From NCBI GenBank assembly GCA_964502175.1, contig CAZCVE010000018.1, forward strand, positions 89,430-153,429: DNA of 64,000 bases. The letters are read 5' to 3'. The notes below the pieces were generated by a model. It was not told the origin of the DNA and made no database searches. It worked only from the letters and a program-made list of their open reading frames with translations. Positions 44,628 to 54,036 of this stretch are shown one piece after another (position 1 is the first letter of the stretch; every line of letters begins with the position of its first letter). The translations under genes and the position numbers were made by a program. This DNA comes from JAFLCL01 sp964502175. GTDB lineage: Bacteria; Myxococcota_A; Polyangia; Polyangiales; Sandaracinaceae.

Positions 44628-46354
44628 GCGCCCGTCTCCCGAGCGCCCGCCGCAGCGCAGGCCGAGGAGTCGCGCGCGCGTCGATCCTCGCGATCGGTGC
44701 GCTCGCGTCGGGAGGCTGCTCGCTGCTCTTCGAGCCGCCCGTCACGCAGATCACGAACCGCTGCGACGTGAGCGAAGACTGCGCGGCGAGCAGCGTGTGC
44801 GACGTCGCCGAGCACCTCTGCATCAGCCCGACCGCGCCCGACTACGCCGTGCGTGTGGAGATCACGCCGACCACGGATCCCATCGGCGGGGAGCCGGTGC
44901 CGATGATCTTCGATCTCGGCGTGCTCCCGAACCCGAACGAGCCGATGGAGCTCGTGGCGCCGGTGCAGGTCCCGGTGCAGGGCACCGCGCGCTTCGACGG
45001 CGCACCGATCGCCGCGCAGATCACGTTCACGCGACGGGTGACCGACGAGACGGCAGCGCTGCGAGGCGCGCTCGCGGGCGTCGTCGTGGTGCGCGCGTCC
45101 TCGACGACCTCGGGCGAGGTCGACTTCGTCACGCAGCTCCCCGGCGGCGCGACGTACGACCTCTACGTCGAGCCGCAGAACGAGTTCCGCGCGCTCCTGC
45201 CGCCGCTCTCGGCGACGCTCGACGTGCCGGAGGGCGCGGGCGTGAGCTTCGCGATCGCCTACGACGAAGACGAGCTCGTCGAGGTGCGCGGCGTCGTGCT
45301 CGACGCGTCGGCGACGCCCCAAGAGGGTCTCTTCGTCCGCATGGTCGACCCGGCCGGTCGCGCGCTCAGCTCGCGTGCGAGCACGGACGCCGAGGGGCAA
45401 TTCACGCTCGTCGCGCCGCGCGGCGTCACCGGCTTCTCGTTCCGCGTGCGCGGCGACACGACGCGACAGGACTCGAGCGCGCTGCTGCCCTCGATCACCA
45501 TCGACACGAGCACGCTGCTGCCTGGGACGGACGGAACGTTCACGCTGCTCGTGCCGCGCTCCGATCGCGCGCTGCGCTTCGAGGGCCGCGTGGAGCTCCC
45601 CGCCACGCTCGGCATGAGCGCGCCCGCGTCGAACGCGCAGATGCATCTCTACTCGCCGTACGTGATGGACCCGGACACGGGCCTCGTCGGCAGCCTCGAG
45701 CTCGATCTCACGGCGGACGTCGACGGCCGCTTCGTCGGCTACGTGCTGCCCGGCGAGTACCAGGTGGAGATCGTGTCGGGCGACGAGAGCGTCGGCGTAC
45801 TCGTGCGTGACCTCGAGGTGCTCGCGAATCCGTCGAGCATGGTCTCCGGACAGCTCTACACGATGCCCGCGCGCTCGATCCTCGGCGGCACCGTGCGCTT
45901 GGTCGATGGTGAGCCCATCAGCGGCGGACGCATCCGCGCCACCGCGCTCGGCACGATGCTCGGCGGCGACCCGATGCCCGCCGCGCGCCTCAACCGCTCC
46001 GCGATGGGACTGAGCGGCGCGATGGGCGAGTTCCGCCTGCCGCTCGACGTCGGCGTCTACGACCTGATCGTCGAGATGCCGATCGACTCCGGCTACGCGT
46101 GGCACGTCGAGCACGACTTCGGCGTCGGTGGATCGTCGGCCGCGCTGCGCCGCGAGATGCTCGTGTCGGCGCCGTACCGCGCCACCGGCACCGCGCGCTT
46201 CGCCGAAGGCACGCAGCTCGCAGGCGCGCGCATCCGCTTCTTCGCGATCGACACCACGTCGGGACGCTCCATCGAGATCGGCGCCACCGAGTGCGACGAC
46301 GCCGGCGCGTTCGTCGCGCTCCTCCCGAGCTCGCTCGGCGACTCCGAAGAGTGA
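44624..46354 (+). CDS. Large lipoprotein with carboxypeptidase-regulatory-like repeats
   Basis: A 576-residue lipoprotein (lipobox ASGGC-SL) with an early Cys cluster (CDVSEDCAASSVCDVAEHLC). Several Ig/CnaB-like beta domains follow, with motifs such as VVLDASATPQEGLFVRMVDP, RASTDAEGQFTLVAPRG, VDGRFVGYVLPGEYQVEIV and IRFFAIDTTSGRSIEIG. Such domains usually serve as stalks or adhesive modules. The upstream lipoprotein overlaps it by four bases. No enzymatic motif is seen. Confidence 0.8.
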   Translation: MSARLPSARRSAGRGVARASILAIGALASGGCSLLFEPPVTQITNRCDVSEDCAASSVCDVAEHLCISPTAPDYAVRVEITPTTDPIGGEPVPMIFDLGVLPNPNEPMELVAPVQVPVQGTARFDGAPIAAQITFTRRVTDETAALRGALAGVVVVRASSTTSGEVDFVTQLPGGATYDLYVEPQNEFRALLPPLSATLDVPEGAGVSFAIAYDEDELVEVRGVVLDASATPQEGLFVRMVDPAGRALSSRASTDAEGQFTLVAPRGVTGFSFRVRGDTTRQDSSALLPSITIDTSTLLPGTDGTFTLLVPRSDRALRFEGRVELPATLGMSAPASNAQMHLYSPYVMDPDTGLVGSLELDLTADVDGRFVGYVLPGEYQVEIVSGDESVGVLVRDLEVLANPSSMVSGQLYTMPARSILGGTVRLVDGEPISGGRIRATALGTMLGGDPMPAARLNRSAMGLSGAMGEFRLPLDVGVYDLIVEMPIDSGYAWHVEHDFGVGGSSAALRREMLVSAPYRATGTARFAEGTQLAGARIRFFAIDTTSGRSIEIGATECDDAGAFVALLPSSLGDSEE

Positions 46355-46381
46355 GCTCGGTCCGGCCGCCGATCGACACGA

Positions 46382-47539
46382 TCAGCGCGGACGAATCCCG
46401 CGCGAGCTGCCCACGATGGGCGGCGCGCGCGGCGTGGCGGGCGCGGGAGTGACGGGCGCAGGCGCGGGCGTAGCGACCACGCGCGGTGCGCGCGACTCGA
46501 ACCGTCCGCCGTACGGATAGCTGCCGGATCTGCCGATCGACGCCGTGGTCCCGTAGCCATAGCCGTAGCCATAGCCGCCGTAGCCCGCGTACCCGCCGTA
46601 AGGGAACACGGGCACGGTGCGCGTCGTCGTCGAGGTCTGCGCGGCCTGCGTGGCCGTCAGCGCGGCCTGCGTCGCCGTCTCGGCTGCGCGTGACGCACGC
46701 TCCGCGGCGGCGAGCGTGTCGCGGTCGCGTTGCTCCGCAGCCAGGCGCGCGCGCGTCTCTCGGTCGGCCGTCTCTCGCTCTCGCCGCGCCTCGTCGCGCT
46801 GCGCTTGCTCGCGAAGCCGCGCCTCGGCGGTCGCGCGCGAGACGACCACGGGCGGCGTGCTCAGCACCCGATCGCCTTCAGGACCGTGCACGACGATGTG
46901 GCCACCGCCGCTCAGCATCACCTGATCGCGACCCACGCGCGGCGTGGCGACCTGCGGACTCGGGACCTCGTCGCCTCGCTCACGCGAAGGGTCGACCGCA
47001 GCGTCGTCGACGAACGCCGCGACCGCTGCGTCACCCACGCGGAGCGCGTGCGTCGCGAGCAGCGCCGAGCCCAGCGCATCGCGCGGCGCCACGCTCCACG
47101 AGCTCGCGCCCGGACGCAGATCGGAGGGCCCGTCGTTCGGGCCGAGCGCGCGCCACGCCATCTCGCGTCCGCGCCTGCGCCACGTGACCCACGCGCTCGC
47201 GTGCGCACGGCCCGGCAGCCACACCCACGTGCGCGTCTCTTCCGTGCGCAGCCAGCGACCTTGGTGGAAGCACACCTCGCCCCACGCGTAGATCGAGACG
47301 AACGCGAGGCCCGCGTCGCGCGCCTCCCAGCGCCCGCCCGAGAGGTACGGCACGAAGCTCTCGTCTTCGGCCTCGCGCGGCACGAAGGCCTGGCCGTGGC
47401 CGGCCACGCTCACCCACGTCCCGTGAGGCGCGAGCAGCCCGCGAAAGGCGTCGGCCTGCGCCTCGACGGGCCCCGGGATCGCCGAGACAATCCCGACGAC
47501 GAACCACCACACGCCCAGACACGACAGCGCTGCACGCAT
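46382..47539 (-). CDS. Exported protein with DUF6600-like domain and coiled coil
   Basis: A 385-residue protein with a signal peptide (cleavage near VEAQA). The N-terminal domain resembles DUF6600: HGTWVSVAGHGQAFVP, YLSGGRWEARDAGLAFVS and WVTWRRRGREMAWRALGPND. An Arg/Glu/Ala-rich coiled coil (about 235-305) follows, then a Gly/Tyr-rich segment (YGGYAGYGGYGYGYGYG) and a Pro-rich tail. It is probably periplasmic or surface-bound. Function unknown. Confidence 0.75.
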   Translation of the reverse strand: MRAALSCLGVWWFVVGIVSAIPGPVEAQADAFRGLLAPHGTWVSVAGHGQAFVPREAEDESFVPYLSGGRWEARDAGLAFVSIYAWGEVCFHQGRWLRTEETRTWVWLPGRAHASAWVTWRRRGREMAWRALGPNDGPSDLRPGASSWSVAPRDALGSALLATHALRVGDAAVAAFVDDAAVDPSRERGDEVPSPQVATPRVGRDQVMLSGGGHIVVHGPEGDRVLSTPPVVVSRATAEARLREQAQRDEARRERETADRETRARLAAEQRDRDTLAAAERASRAAETATQAALTATQAAQTSTTTRTVPVFPYGGYAGYGGYGYGYGYGTTASIGRSGSYPYGGRFESRAPRVVATPAPAPVTPAPATPRAPPIVGSSRGIRPR

Positions 47540-47615
47540 CCGAAGATGGTGCAGCGCTGGGGTGCACGTGTCGAGCGAGCCCGTCCGACGTCGATCCCGG
47601 GCCGACTCCGACGAC

Positions 47616-48812
47616 TCAGCCTCGGCAGTCGGCCGGACAGCTCATGCCGCTCTCGAACGGGCGCGTGCACATCATGTCGCCGCACTCCGCGCAGTCGCGC
47701 GGGCACGAGCGCAGGCTCTCGGTGTCGCTGCACGTGCCGTCGCCGCAGCCCATCATCGTCGTGCTGCAGTCGTCGGGGCAGGTCATCGCGTTCTCCGTCG
47801 CGGGATCGCAGCGGCCATCGCCGCACGCGCCGGTCATCGCGCAGTCGTCGGGGCAGGTCATCGCGTTCTCGCCCGCGCGGAAGTCGCACTCGCCATCGCC
47901 GCACGCGGCCGTCATCGAGCAGTCCGCGGGGCAAGTCATCGCGTTCTCACCCGCGCGGAAGTCGCAGTCGCCATCGCCGCAGTCCGTCATCGTCCGGATG
48001 CAGTCTTCCGGACACGTGAGCACGGTCTCGCCGATCGCCGCGTTGCACGCGCCGTCGCCGCACGTGACGGGACAGTCCGCCGCGCAGCTCATCGAGTCCT
48101 CGCTGCGCGGATCGCAGATGCCGTCGCCGCAGCCTGCCATCGAGAAGCAGTCGCGCGGGCAGGTCAGCACCGTCTCGCCCATGTCGCACGTACCGTTCGG
48201 GCACGTCGTCGGGCAGTCGTCGGGGCACGTCTCGATCGACTCGCGCGGGCTGCACGTTCCGTCACCGCACGTGCCGGGCTCGGTGCAGTCGTCGGGGCAG
48301 TTCGCGGCGTTCTCGGTGCGCGGATCACACGCTCCGTCGCCGCACGTCATCGGGCCCGTGCAGTCCGCGGGACAGCTCATCGCGTCCTCGCTCGCGGCAT
48401 CACAGATGCCGTCGCCGCAGCCCATCGAGATCACGCCGCAGTCCGCGGTGCAGTTCATCGCGGTCTCCGTGCCCGTGCACGCGCCGTCGCCGCACATCAT
48501 CCCGGCGGTGCAGTCCATCGGGCAGCTGGAGACGTCTTCGGGCGCGACGCACGCGCCGTCGCCGCAGGTGCCCATCATCACGACCGGCGCATCGAGGCCG
48601 GGGCCGGCATCGGCGCGCGCACCTCCGTCGGTACCGCTCGCGCCGCCTGCGTCGATCGTCGTCGAGGTGCCGGTGTCTTCGTCGAGGGTGTTGGTCGCGC
48701 CGCCGCACGCGCCGAGCGCGAGCACGATGGCGACGAGACCGAGCGTTCCGAGACCAGACCCAGCGTGTGCAGCGGGGTGCGGAGCGTGTTGCGGACGGAC
48801 AATTCCAAGCAT
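47616..48812 (-). CDS. Cys-rich repeat lipoprotein (CGDGxC repeats)
   Basis: A 398-residue lipoprotein (lipobox ALGAC-GG) behind GGGAGG at good spacing. After an Asp/Ala/Gly linker, about twelve repeats of roughly 25 residues follow the plan CGDGxC-x(6-8)-E-x(3)-TCPxDC. Each has four cysteines, probably two disulfides per unit, forming a stiff rod. The repeat unit is common in exported myxobacterial proteins; its ligand is unknown. DNA-level repetition suggests the array can expand or contract. Confidence 0.88.
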   Translation of the reverse strand: MLGIVRPQHAPHPAAHAGSGLGTLGLVAIVLALGACGGATNTLDEDTGTSTTIDAGGASGTDGGARADAGPGLDAPVVMMGTCGDGACVAPEDVSSCPMDCTAGMMCGDGACTGTETAMNCTADCGVISMGCGDGICDAASEDAMSCPADCTGPMTCGDGACDPRTENAANCPDDCTEPGTCGDGTCSPRESIETCPDDCPTTCPNGTCDMGETVLTCPRDCFSMAGCGDGICDPRSEDSMSCAADCPVTCGDGACNAAIGETVLTCPEDCIRTMTDCGDGDCDFRAGENAMTCPADCSMTAACGDGECDFRAGENAMTCPDDCAMTGACGDGRCDPATENAMTCPDDCSTTMMGCGDGTCSDTESLRSCPRDCAECGDMMCTRPFESGMSCPADCRG

Positions 48813-48894
48813 GTGAGACCTCCCGAGCGCCGATCGTCCACGATCACGGGGCGTCCGGGAAGGACGGACACATTCGGTCACGAGAGAACAGGTC

Positions 48895-51735
48895 TCAGCG
48901 CGACAGCACGCCCACGCTGCCGGTCGCGCGGTCCACGCCAGCGCCGTGCTCGTTCTCGTCGGGGTGCAGTTCCTGCGTCCAGCTCGCGTCGTTCGCGATC
49001 GGCGCGATCGGCTCACGCGCGTACACGTCGACGCCGCCGCGCTCGACGAAGAACCCGACGGTGCCCGTCATGCGACGCAGCGGGTCGCCCGGCGTCTCGA
49101 TCGACGCGTTGCCGTGCGTGAACACGCCGTCCGCCGTGTAGCGATCGAGCCCGCTCGCGTCGACGAAGAAGCCCACACCTCCAGCGTTTCCCGTGCCTCC
49201 CGAGCGCCCGACGAAGCGGTACTGGTCGTCGCCGTCGAGGTCGAGGAACCACGCGCTCGAGAAGTCGTGGCCGCTGCCGAGCACGCCCGAGTAGCGCGAC
49301 GCGCTCTCGTCGTAGACGTCGTTCCCCTCGCGATCGATCAGCGCCGTGATCGCGTAGTGCGCGTCCGCCGCCTGGGCGTACCACTCGGCGTCGTAGTGAT
49401 CGTCGCCCGCGCCATCGAGCAAGAGGCCGGTGCCGAACCAGTAGCCCGACGCCTGCGCGAACACGGCGGCCGTGTACGTGTCGTGTCCCGCGCGATCGCG
49501 GAGCACGCCGAGCCCGCCGCTCATGAACACACCGTCGCCGAAGTCAGCGCGCCGTCCGAAGCCGACGCCTTGGCAGAACGACGAGTTCGAGCTCCCGGGG
49601 ATCTGCGGCGACCAATAGAGGACGTCGTGCGGGTGCGCGACGTAGTCGTCGTCGCCGCGCTCGCCGTAGAGCACGCCCACGCCGCGCGAGTACCCGAACC
49701 CCTGACTGTTCGCGTACGCCTCGAAGCGATCGTCGCCGTCGCCGAGGTCTTCGAGCAGGCCGATGCCGAACGACGCCGCGCCCTGCACGGCGGCCTCGCC
49801 CACGTAGGTGTCGGTGCCACCCGCATCCACGAGCACGCCCACGCCGAGCGCGCCGTAGCCCTGCGACATGCGGAGGCTGGCGTAGCGGTCACGACCTGCG
49901 CCGAGATCGAAGAGCATGCCGACGCCGAGACGTCCCGCGCCTTGTCGTGCGATCTGTGAGCGCGAGGCGGGCCCCTGTCCGCTCGCTGGCGCCACGCGCC
50001 CCGCGCCATCGGAGGGCGGTCGCACCGTTCCATCGTCGGCCGTGTCGAGCGGCACGGGCACGGGCTCGTAGCCGTAGTCGTCGTCACCGCCGAGATCGAT
50101 CACGACCGACACGCCGTGATCGCTCGCCGTCGTCGCGCCCACGGGCACGCGGTAGATGTCGTCACCCCCGAGCTCGAAGAGGAACAGCACGCGCTGCCAC
50201 TCCGCGCCTTCGTAGCGATCCACGCCGGGCCCGCCGATCGCGATGCGACCCTTGGGCGTGTCGATCACGAGCGAGCCGCTCGCGCCCGCGAGCGCCGCGA
50301 GCGCCGCACGATCGATCGCGCGCGTGATCTCGATCGCGCCTCCGGCGAACGCGCCGACGTCGACGTCGCCGACCAGCACGCCCTGCACGCTCGGCGCGGT
50401 GGGCGGACGCACCTCGTCGATGTTCGCGAGAAAGAGGCCCGACGGCTCTGCGAAGCCCGTCGCGCGCTGCACGTCGCTCAGGCCCGCGACCGCGGCCTCT
50501 CGCCCCACGAGCGCCGACGTCGTCGCATCGAGGATCGGCACGAGCGCCGCGCGGACGCGTGGATCGATCGCGTCGATCGCCGCGCGCATCGAGCTCGGGT
50601 CGAAGGTGGCGCCTGCGGCCGCAGCGAGGCCGACGAGCGCCTCGTCGAGATCACGCGACGTGACCGACGGCGTGTGCGGCGTCACGTCGGCCACGCGCGC
50701 GAGGAAGAGGAGGCGATCGGCGGTGTCGCCCGCGTCGAGCGACTCCTCCACGCGCGTCGCGAACGGAGGCACCGCGAGCCAGCCTTGGTGCACACGATCG
50801 GTGAACGAGAGTCGGAAGCGATCGTGCGAGAGCTCGGGCGCGTAGAGATCGAGGTGCTCGCTCCGAAAGCGCAGCTCGCAGCGCGATCGACCCGCCAGCG
50901 CGCTCGCCTCGTCGAGCAGCGAGCCCTCGTCCTCGAGCACGCACTCGCAGTCGGCCCACACGTCGTTCCACGGATCGGCGGTGTTCGCGTGAGGCACGCA
51001 CACGCGTTCCCCACCCACCTCGCGCTCGATCGTGTCGGTACCGCAAGGCGGCGCACCCAGACACAGCGCGAGCGCACCGGTGCCATGGCACGTGGTGCCC
51101 GAAGGACAGCTGCGATCGGCCTCGCACGCGACCGCACGATCGGCCGCGAGCAGCGCCTCGCAGCGCGCCGTCGGATCGGTGCGATCGACCACGCACACCG
51201 ACTCGCCCTCGACCTCCGCGCAGCGACGCATCCCGAGCGGACAGTCCGCGTCCGAGCGACACGACGTGGTGCAGCGCGGCGACAGCCCATCGGTGACGAC
51301 GCAGCGGTCGAACGTGCCGCCGCACTGCGCGTCGGTGGTGCATGCCGCGCCGGGCTCGACGACCCGGCACGTGCCCGCGATCGGCTGACACTGGAGCGGC
51401 ATCCCCGCGAACACCTCCACGCACGTCGACTCGATCGCGAGCCCCGCGCAGTCGAGGTCGCTCTCGCATGGGTGCCCGCACGCCAGCTCGCGCGTGCCGA
51501 GCGGCAGGCACAGCACGCCGCCGCCGCAGTCTGCGCTGCGTCGACAAGGCCGACAGAGCGTCGACTCGGGCGCCACGAACGCATCCGCGGGCTCGGCGAA
51601 CGCGTCGTCCTCGATCGTGCTCGCTGTGTCCGCGCCTGCGTCGGCCTCGGGCATGGTCGGACCGGGGCACCCCGCCAGCGTCGACGCGAGCGCGAGAGGG
51701 CCGAACACCAAAGGCACGAGGCTCGTCCACCGCAT
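48895..51735 (-). CDS. Large lipoprotein with Asp/Gly (GGDDxY) repeat domain
   Basis: A 946-residue lipoprotein (lipobox TLAGC-PG). An N-terminal Cys-rich region (about 50-250) has CRPCRRSADCGGGVLC-type knots. A helical middle domain follows. The C-terminal ~400 residues repeat every 25-35 residues around GGDDIYRVPVG, GGDDDYGYEPV, GAGRDRYASLRMSQGYG, GGTDTYVGEAAVQG and similar, ending each unit in xGVGVLVDxGG. This resembles calcium-loaded beta-rolls but is not the classic RTX nonapeptide. Met20 of a longer frame was taken as start because it begins the signal peptide. Confidence 0.82.
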   Translation of the reverse strand: MRWTSLVPLVFGPLALASTLAGCPGPTMPEADAGADTASTIEDDAFAEPADAFVAPESTLCRPCRRSADCGGGVLCLPLGTRELACGHPCESDLDCAGLAIESTCVEVFAGMPLQCQPIAGTCRVVEPGAACTTDAQCGGTFDRCVVTDGLSPRCTTSCRSDADCPLGMRRCAEVEGESVCVVDRTDPTARCEALLAADRAVACEADRSCPSGTTCHGTGALALCLGAPPCGTDTIEREVGGERVCVPHANTADPWNDVWADCECVLEDEGSLLDEASALAGRSRCELRFRSEHLDLYAPELSHDRFRLSFTDRVHQGWLAVPPFATRVEESLDAGDTADRLLFLARVADVTPHTPSVTSRDLDEALVGLAAAAGATFDPSSMRAAIDAIDPRVRAALVPILDATTSALVGREAAVAGLSDVQRATGFAEPSGLFLANIDEVRPPTAPSVQGVLVGDVDVGAFAGGAIEITRAIDRAALAALAGASGSLVIDTPKGRIAIGGPGVDRYEGAEWQRVLFLFELGGDDIYRVPVGATTASDHGVSVVIDLGGDDDYGYEPVPVPLDTADDGTVRPPSDGAGRVAPASGQGPASRSQIARQGAGRLGVGMLFDLGAGRDRYASLRMSQGYGALGVGVLVDAGGTDTYVGEAAVQGAASFGIGLLEDLGDGDDRFEAYANSQGFGYSRGVGVLYGERGDDDYVAHPHDVLYWSPQIPGSSNSSFCQGVGFGRRADFGDGVFMSGGLGVLRDRAGHDTYTAAVFAQASGYWFGTGLLLDGAGDDHYDAEWYAQAADAHYAITALIDREGNDVYDESASRYSGVLGSGHDFSSAWFLDLDGDDQYRFVGRSGGTGNAGGVGFFVDASGLDRYTADGVFTHGNASIETPGDPLRRMTGTVGFFVERGGVDVYAREPIAPIANDASWTQELHPDENEHGAGVDRATGSVGVLSR

Positions 51736-51897
51736 CGTCGAAGGATGCCCGATCGCCATGCGCATGAGGGGATCGACGCGCTCCGCGCTCACGGGCCGCG
51801 CTCTCGGGATGGAAGGCCGTGCTGTCGCGCTCGCCCTGAGCGTGGCGACGGATCGTCACCGGCAGGCCCGAGCGGTTCGCGTGGTAGGACCGCGGCC
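51736..51897. other. 162-base divergent promoter region
   Basis: No gene. It separates the GGDDxY lipoprotein (minus) from the AlaX gene (plus). TAGGAC ends seven bases before the plus-strand ATG, a near match to the leaderless promoter box. Confidence 0.4.
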
Positions 51898-53073
51898 ATG
51901 ACCGCCACGGCGCGCGCGTACTTCGACGACGTCTTCCTCGACGAGCTCGAGTCCACCGTGCTCGAGCACGCGACGCACGCGGGACGTCCGAGCGTCGTGC
52001 TCGATCGCAGCGTCTTCTATCCAGAGGCCGGCGGGCAGATGGCCGATCGCGGCACGCTCGACGGCCTCGCGCTGATCGACGCGCAGGTCGACGACGAAGG
52101 ACGCGTGCACCACGTGCTCGACGGCGCACGGCCCGACATCGGCGCTCGCGTCCGCGCCGCGATCGATCGTCCGCGGCGCCGCGCGCACATGGCCCTCCAC
52201 ACGGGGCAACACATGCTCTCTCGCGCCCTCGTCGACGTGTGCGGCGCCGAGACCGTGAGCTCTCGACTCGGCGAGCAGGCCTGCACGATCGACGTCGATC
52301 GCGATGGCCTCGCGGCCGCTGGCGTGGCCGACTGCGAGAGCCTCGTGAACCGTGTGATCGACGAAGATCGCAGCGTGCGCGCCTGGTTCCCGCACCCGGA
52401 CGAGCTCGCGAGCCTCGCGCTGCGTCGCGCGCCCAAGCAGACGGAGAACGTGCGCGTGGTCGACGTCAGCGGCTTCGACGTCTCTCCGTGCGGCGGCACG
52501 CACGTCACGCGCACCGCGCAGATCGGCCTCCTCCGCGTGGTCAGCACCGAGCGCTACAAGGGCGGCACGCGCGTGACCTTCACCGCGGGCCCGCGCGCTC
52601 GCGCGATGCTCTTCGACGAAGATCGCGCCGTGCGTGAGCTCGCCCGCGATCTCGTGTGTGCGCCGCACGACGTCGGCGCGAGCGTCGGGCGCGTGCGCGG
52701 TGAGACCACGGCTGCGCGCGAAGAGCTCGGTCGTGTGCGCGCCATCCTCGCGCGCGCGATCGTCGACGAGGCACGCAAGACCGCTGAACGCGAACGCGTC
52801 GTGCTCGTGCTCCCCGAGGGCGGCGTCGAGCTCGCCAAGGCCGTCGTGGCAGGCCTCACGCGCGACGGTGCGCTCGCGGTCATCGTCGGCGCGCGCATCG
52901 ACGAGGGCCTCCACACGATCGTCGCGCGAGGCCCCGGCTCGACGCTCGACGCGGGCGCGCTCTTGCGGTCCATCGCGAGCGCGTGCGGTGGCCGCGGCGG
53001 TGGTCGCCCCGAGCGCGCCGAGGGTCGCTTGCCGGCGGACGCCGACCTGCTCGCGATCACCCGCGCGCTCTGA
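51898..53073 (+). CDS. Alanyl-tRNA editing protein, AlaX-type with DHHA1 domain
   Basis: A 391-residue trans-editing enzyme that hydrolyses mischarged Ser- or Gly-tRNA(Ala). The zinc site is intact: HTGQH (His101, His105) and CGGTH (Cys198, His202). The N-terminal part has FYPEAGGQMADRGTL, as in the AlaRS editing core. The C-terminal ~130 residues, ending in GRGGGRPERAEGRL, match DHHA1. This layout is AlaX-L. No synthetase domain is present, so it is not AlaRS itself. Confidence 0.92.
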   Translation: MTATARAYFDDVFLDELESTVLEHATHAGRPSVVLDRSVFYPEAGGQMADRGTLDGLALIDAQVDDEGRVHHVLDGARPDIGARVRAAIDRPRRRAHMALHTGQHMLSRALVDVCGAETVSSRLGEQACTIDVDRDGLAAAGVADCESLVNRVIDEDRSVRAWFPHPDELASLALRRAPKQTENVRVVDVSGFDVSPCGGTHVTRTAQIGLLRVVSTERYKGGTRVTFTAGPRARAMLFDEDRAVRELARDLVCAPHDVGASVGRVRGETTAAREELGRVRAILARAIVDEARKTAERERVVLVLPEGGVELAKAVVAGLTRDGALAVIVGARIDEGLHTIVARGPGSTLDAGALLRSIASACGGRGGGRPERAEGRLPADADLLAITRAL

Positions 53074-53085
53074 GCGGCCAGCAGA

Positions 53086-53985
53086 TCACGCAGCCTTCGC
53101 GCGGCCCGTCACGCTCGCGCGTCCGCGCAGCGCCTCGAGGCCGAGGCCGTCTGCCAGCGCCTTCGCGTCCGCGCCCATCGTGCGCGGCGTGACGAACGCG
53201 TCCACGAGCACCGTCTCTTCGGGACGGAGCGGGATGAGCCCCGTGAGCCACTCGTGCGCGCGACCTCGCGCGGGCAGATCGAGCATCGGATCGAGCTCGG
53301 TCTGCGTGAGGAGCACCCAGCTGAGGATCGCGTGATCGCCCGCCAACGCGGGAGGAACCGTCTCGAGCTCGCGGTATCCGGCGGCCTCGGCGCCGATGCC
53401 CGCGCTCGACGCGATGCGGCGCTCGAGGCTCGCTCGCTCGCGCTCGACGACGCTCGTGTCGTCGCCCTCCGTGACGACGCGATCGACGTGCTCGATCTCT
53501 CCCGCGCGCTCGATCGCGCGCGCCATCACACCCACCGCGCGATGTGCCTTGTCGGGCGCGGTGCGCGCTTCTTCGAGGATCGCGAGCGCGTCCGCGCGCG
53601 GAAGAACGAGCGAGATGCGGTGAAGCGTGCGCGGGGCGTCGCAGGGTGTCGCCGGCGGCAGCGCGCCCGTGTCCTCGGTCGCCTCTTCCACGTCGTAGAG
53701 CTCGCGGTGGCGCGCGCGCGCGTGCACGAGCGCCCCGAGCACCAGCATCGGGCCGAGCAGATGCCCGAGGTAGAGCACGCTCGAGAGCCCGCCTCCTTCG
53801 GCGCTGATCTGCCAGCTCGCGCGCTGGTACGCGCTCAGCGTCGCGTCCTCCGAGGTACCGCGCGGGCGCACGCCGAGCGACGCGGTGCCGAGGCTCGTGG
53901 CGAGTCCGCAGACGAAGAGCGCAGCGCTCACCGCGTCGGGGGCCAGCCCGAGGAATCGTGGCCGTCGTGAAGCTTCGATCGACAT
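53086..53985 (-). CDS. Membrane protein, DUF1517-like (tentative)
   Basis: A 299-residue protein. The N-terminus has two hydrophobic segments (DAVSAALFVCGLATSLGTAS, LSSVLYLGHLLGPMLVLGAL), and the remaining ~200 residues are soluble and helical, with LPRADALAILEEART and HAILSWVLLTQTELDPML. The layout recalls DUF1517 proteins, with low certainty. ATG 53985 follows GAAAGGAGGAGTG, a strong ribosome site. Converges on alaX with a 12-base gap. Confidence 0.7.
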   Translation of the reverse strand: MSIEASRRPRFLGLAPDAVSAALFVCGLATSLGTASLGVRPRGTSEDATLSAYQRASWQISAEGGGLSSVLYLGHLLGPMLVLGALVHARARHRELYDVEEATEDTGALPPATPCDAPRTLHRISLVLPRADALAILEEARTAPDKAHRAVGVMARAIERAGEIEHVDRVVTEGDDTSVVERERASLERRIASSAGIGAEAAGYRELETVPPALAGDHAILSWVLLTQTELDPMLDLPARGRAHEWLTGLIPLRPEETVLVDAFVTPRTMGADAKALADGLGLEALRGRASVTGRAKAA

Positions 53986-54036
53986 GGGCACTCCTCCTTT
54001 CTTCTGCACACCAGACGTCGCGAGCGAGCGCGTGGA

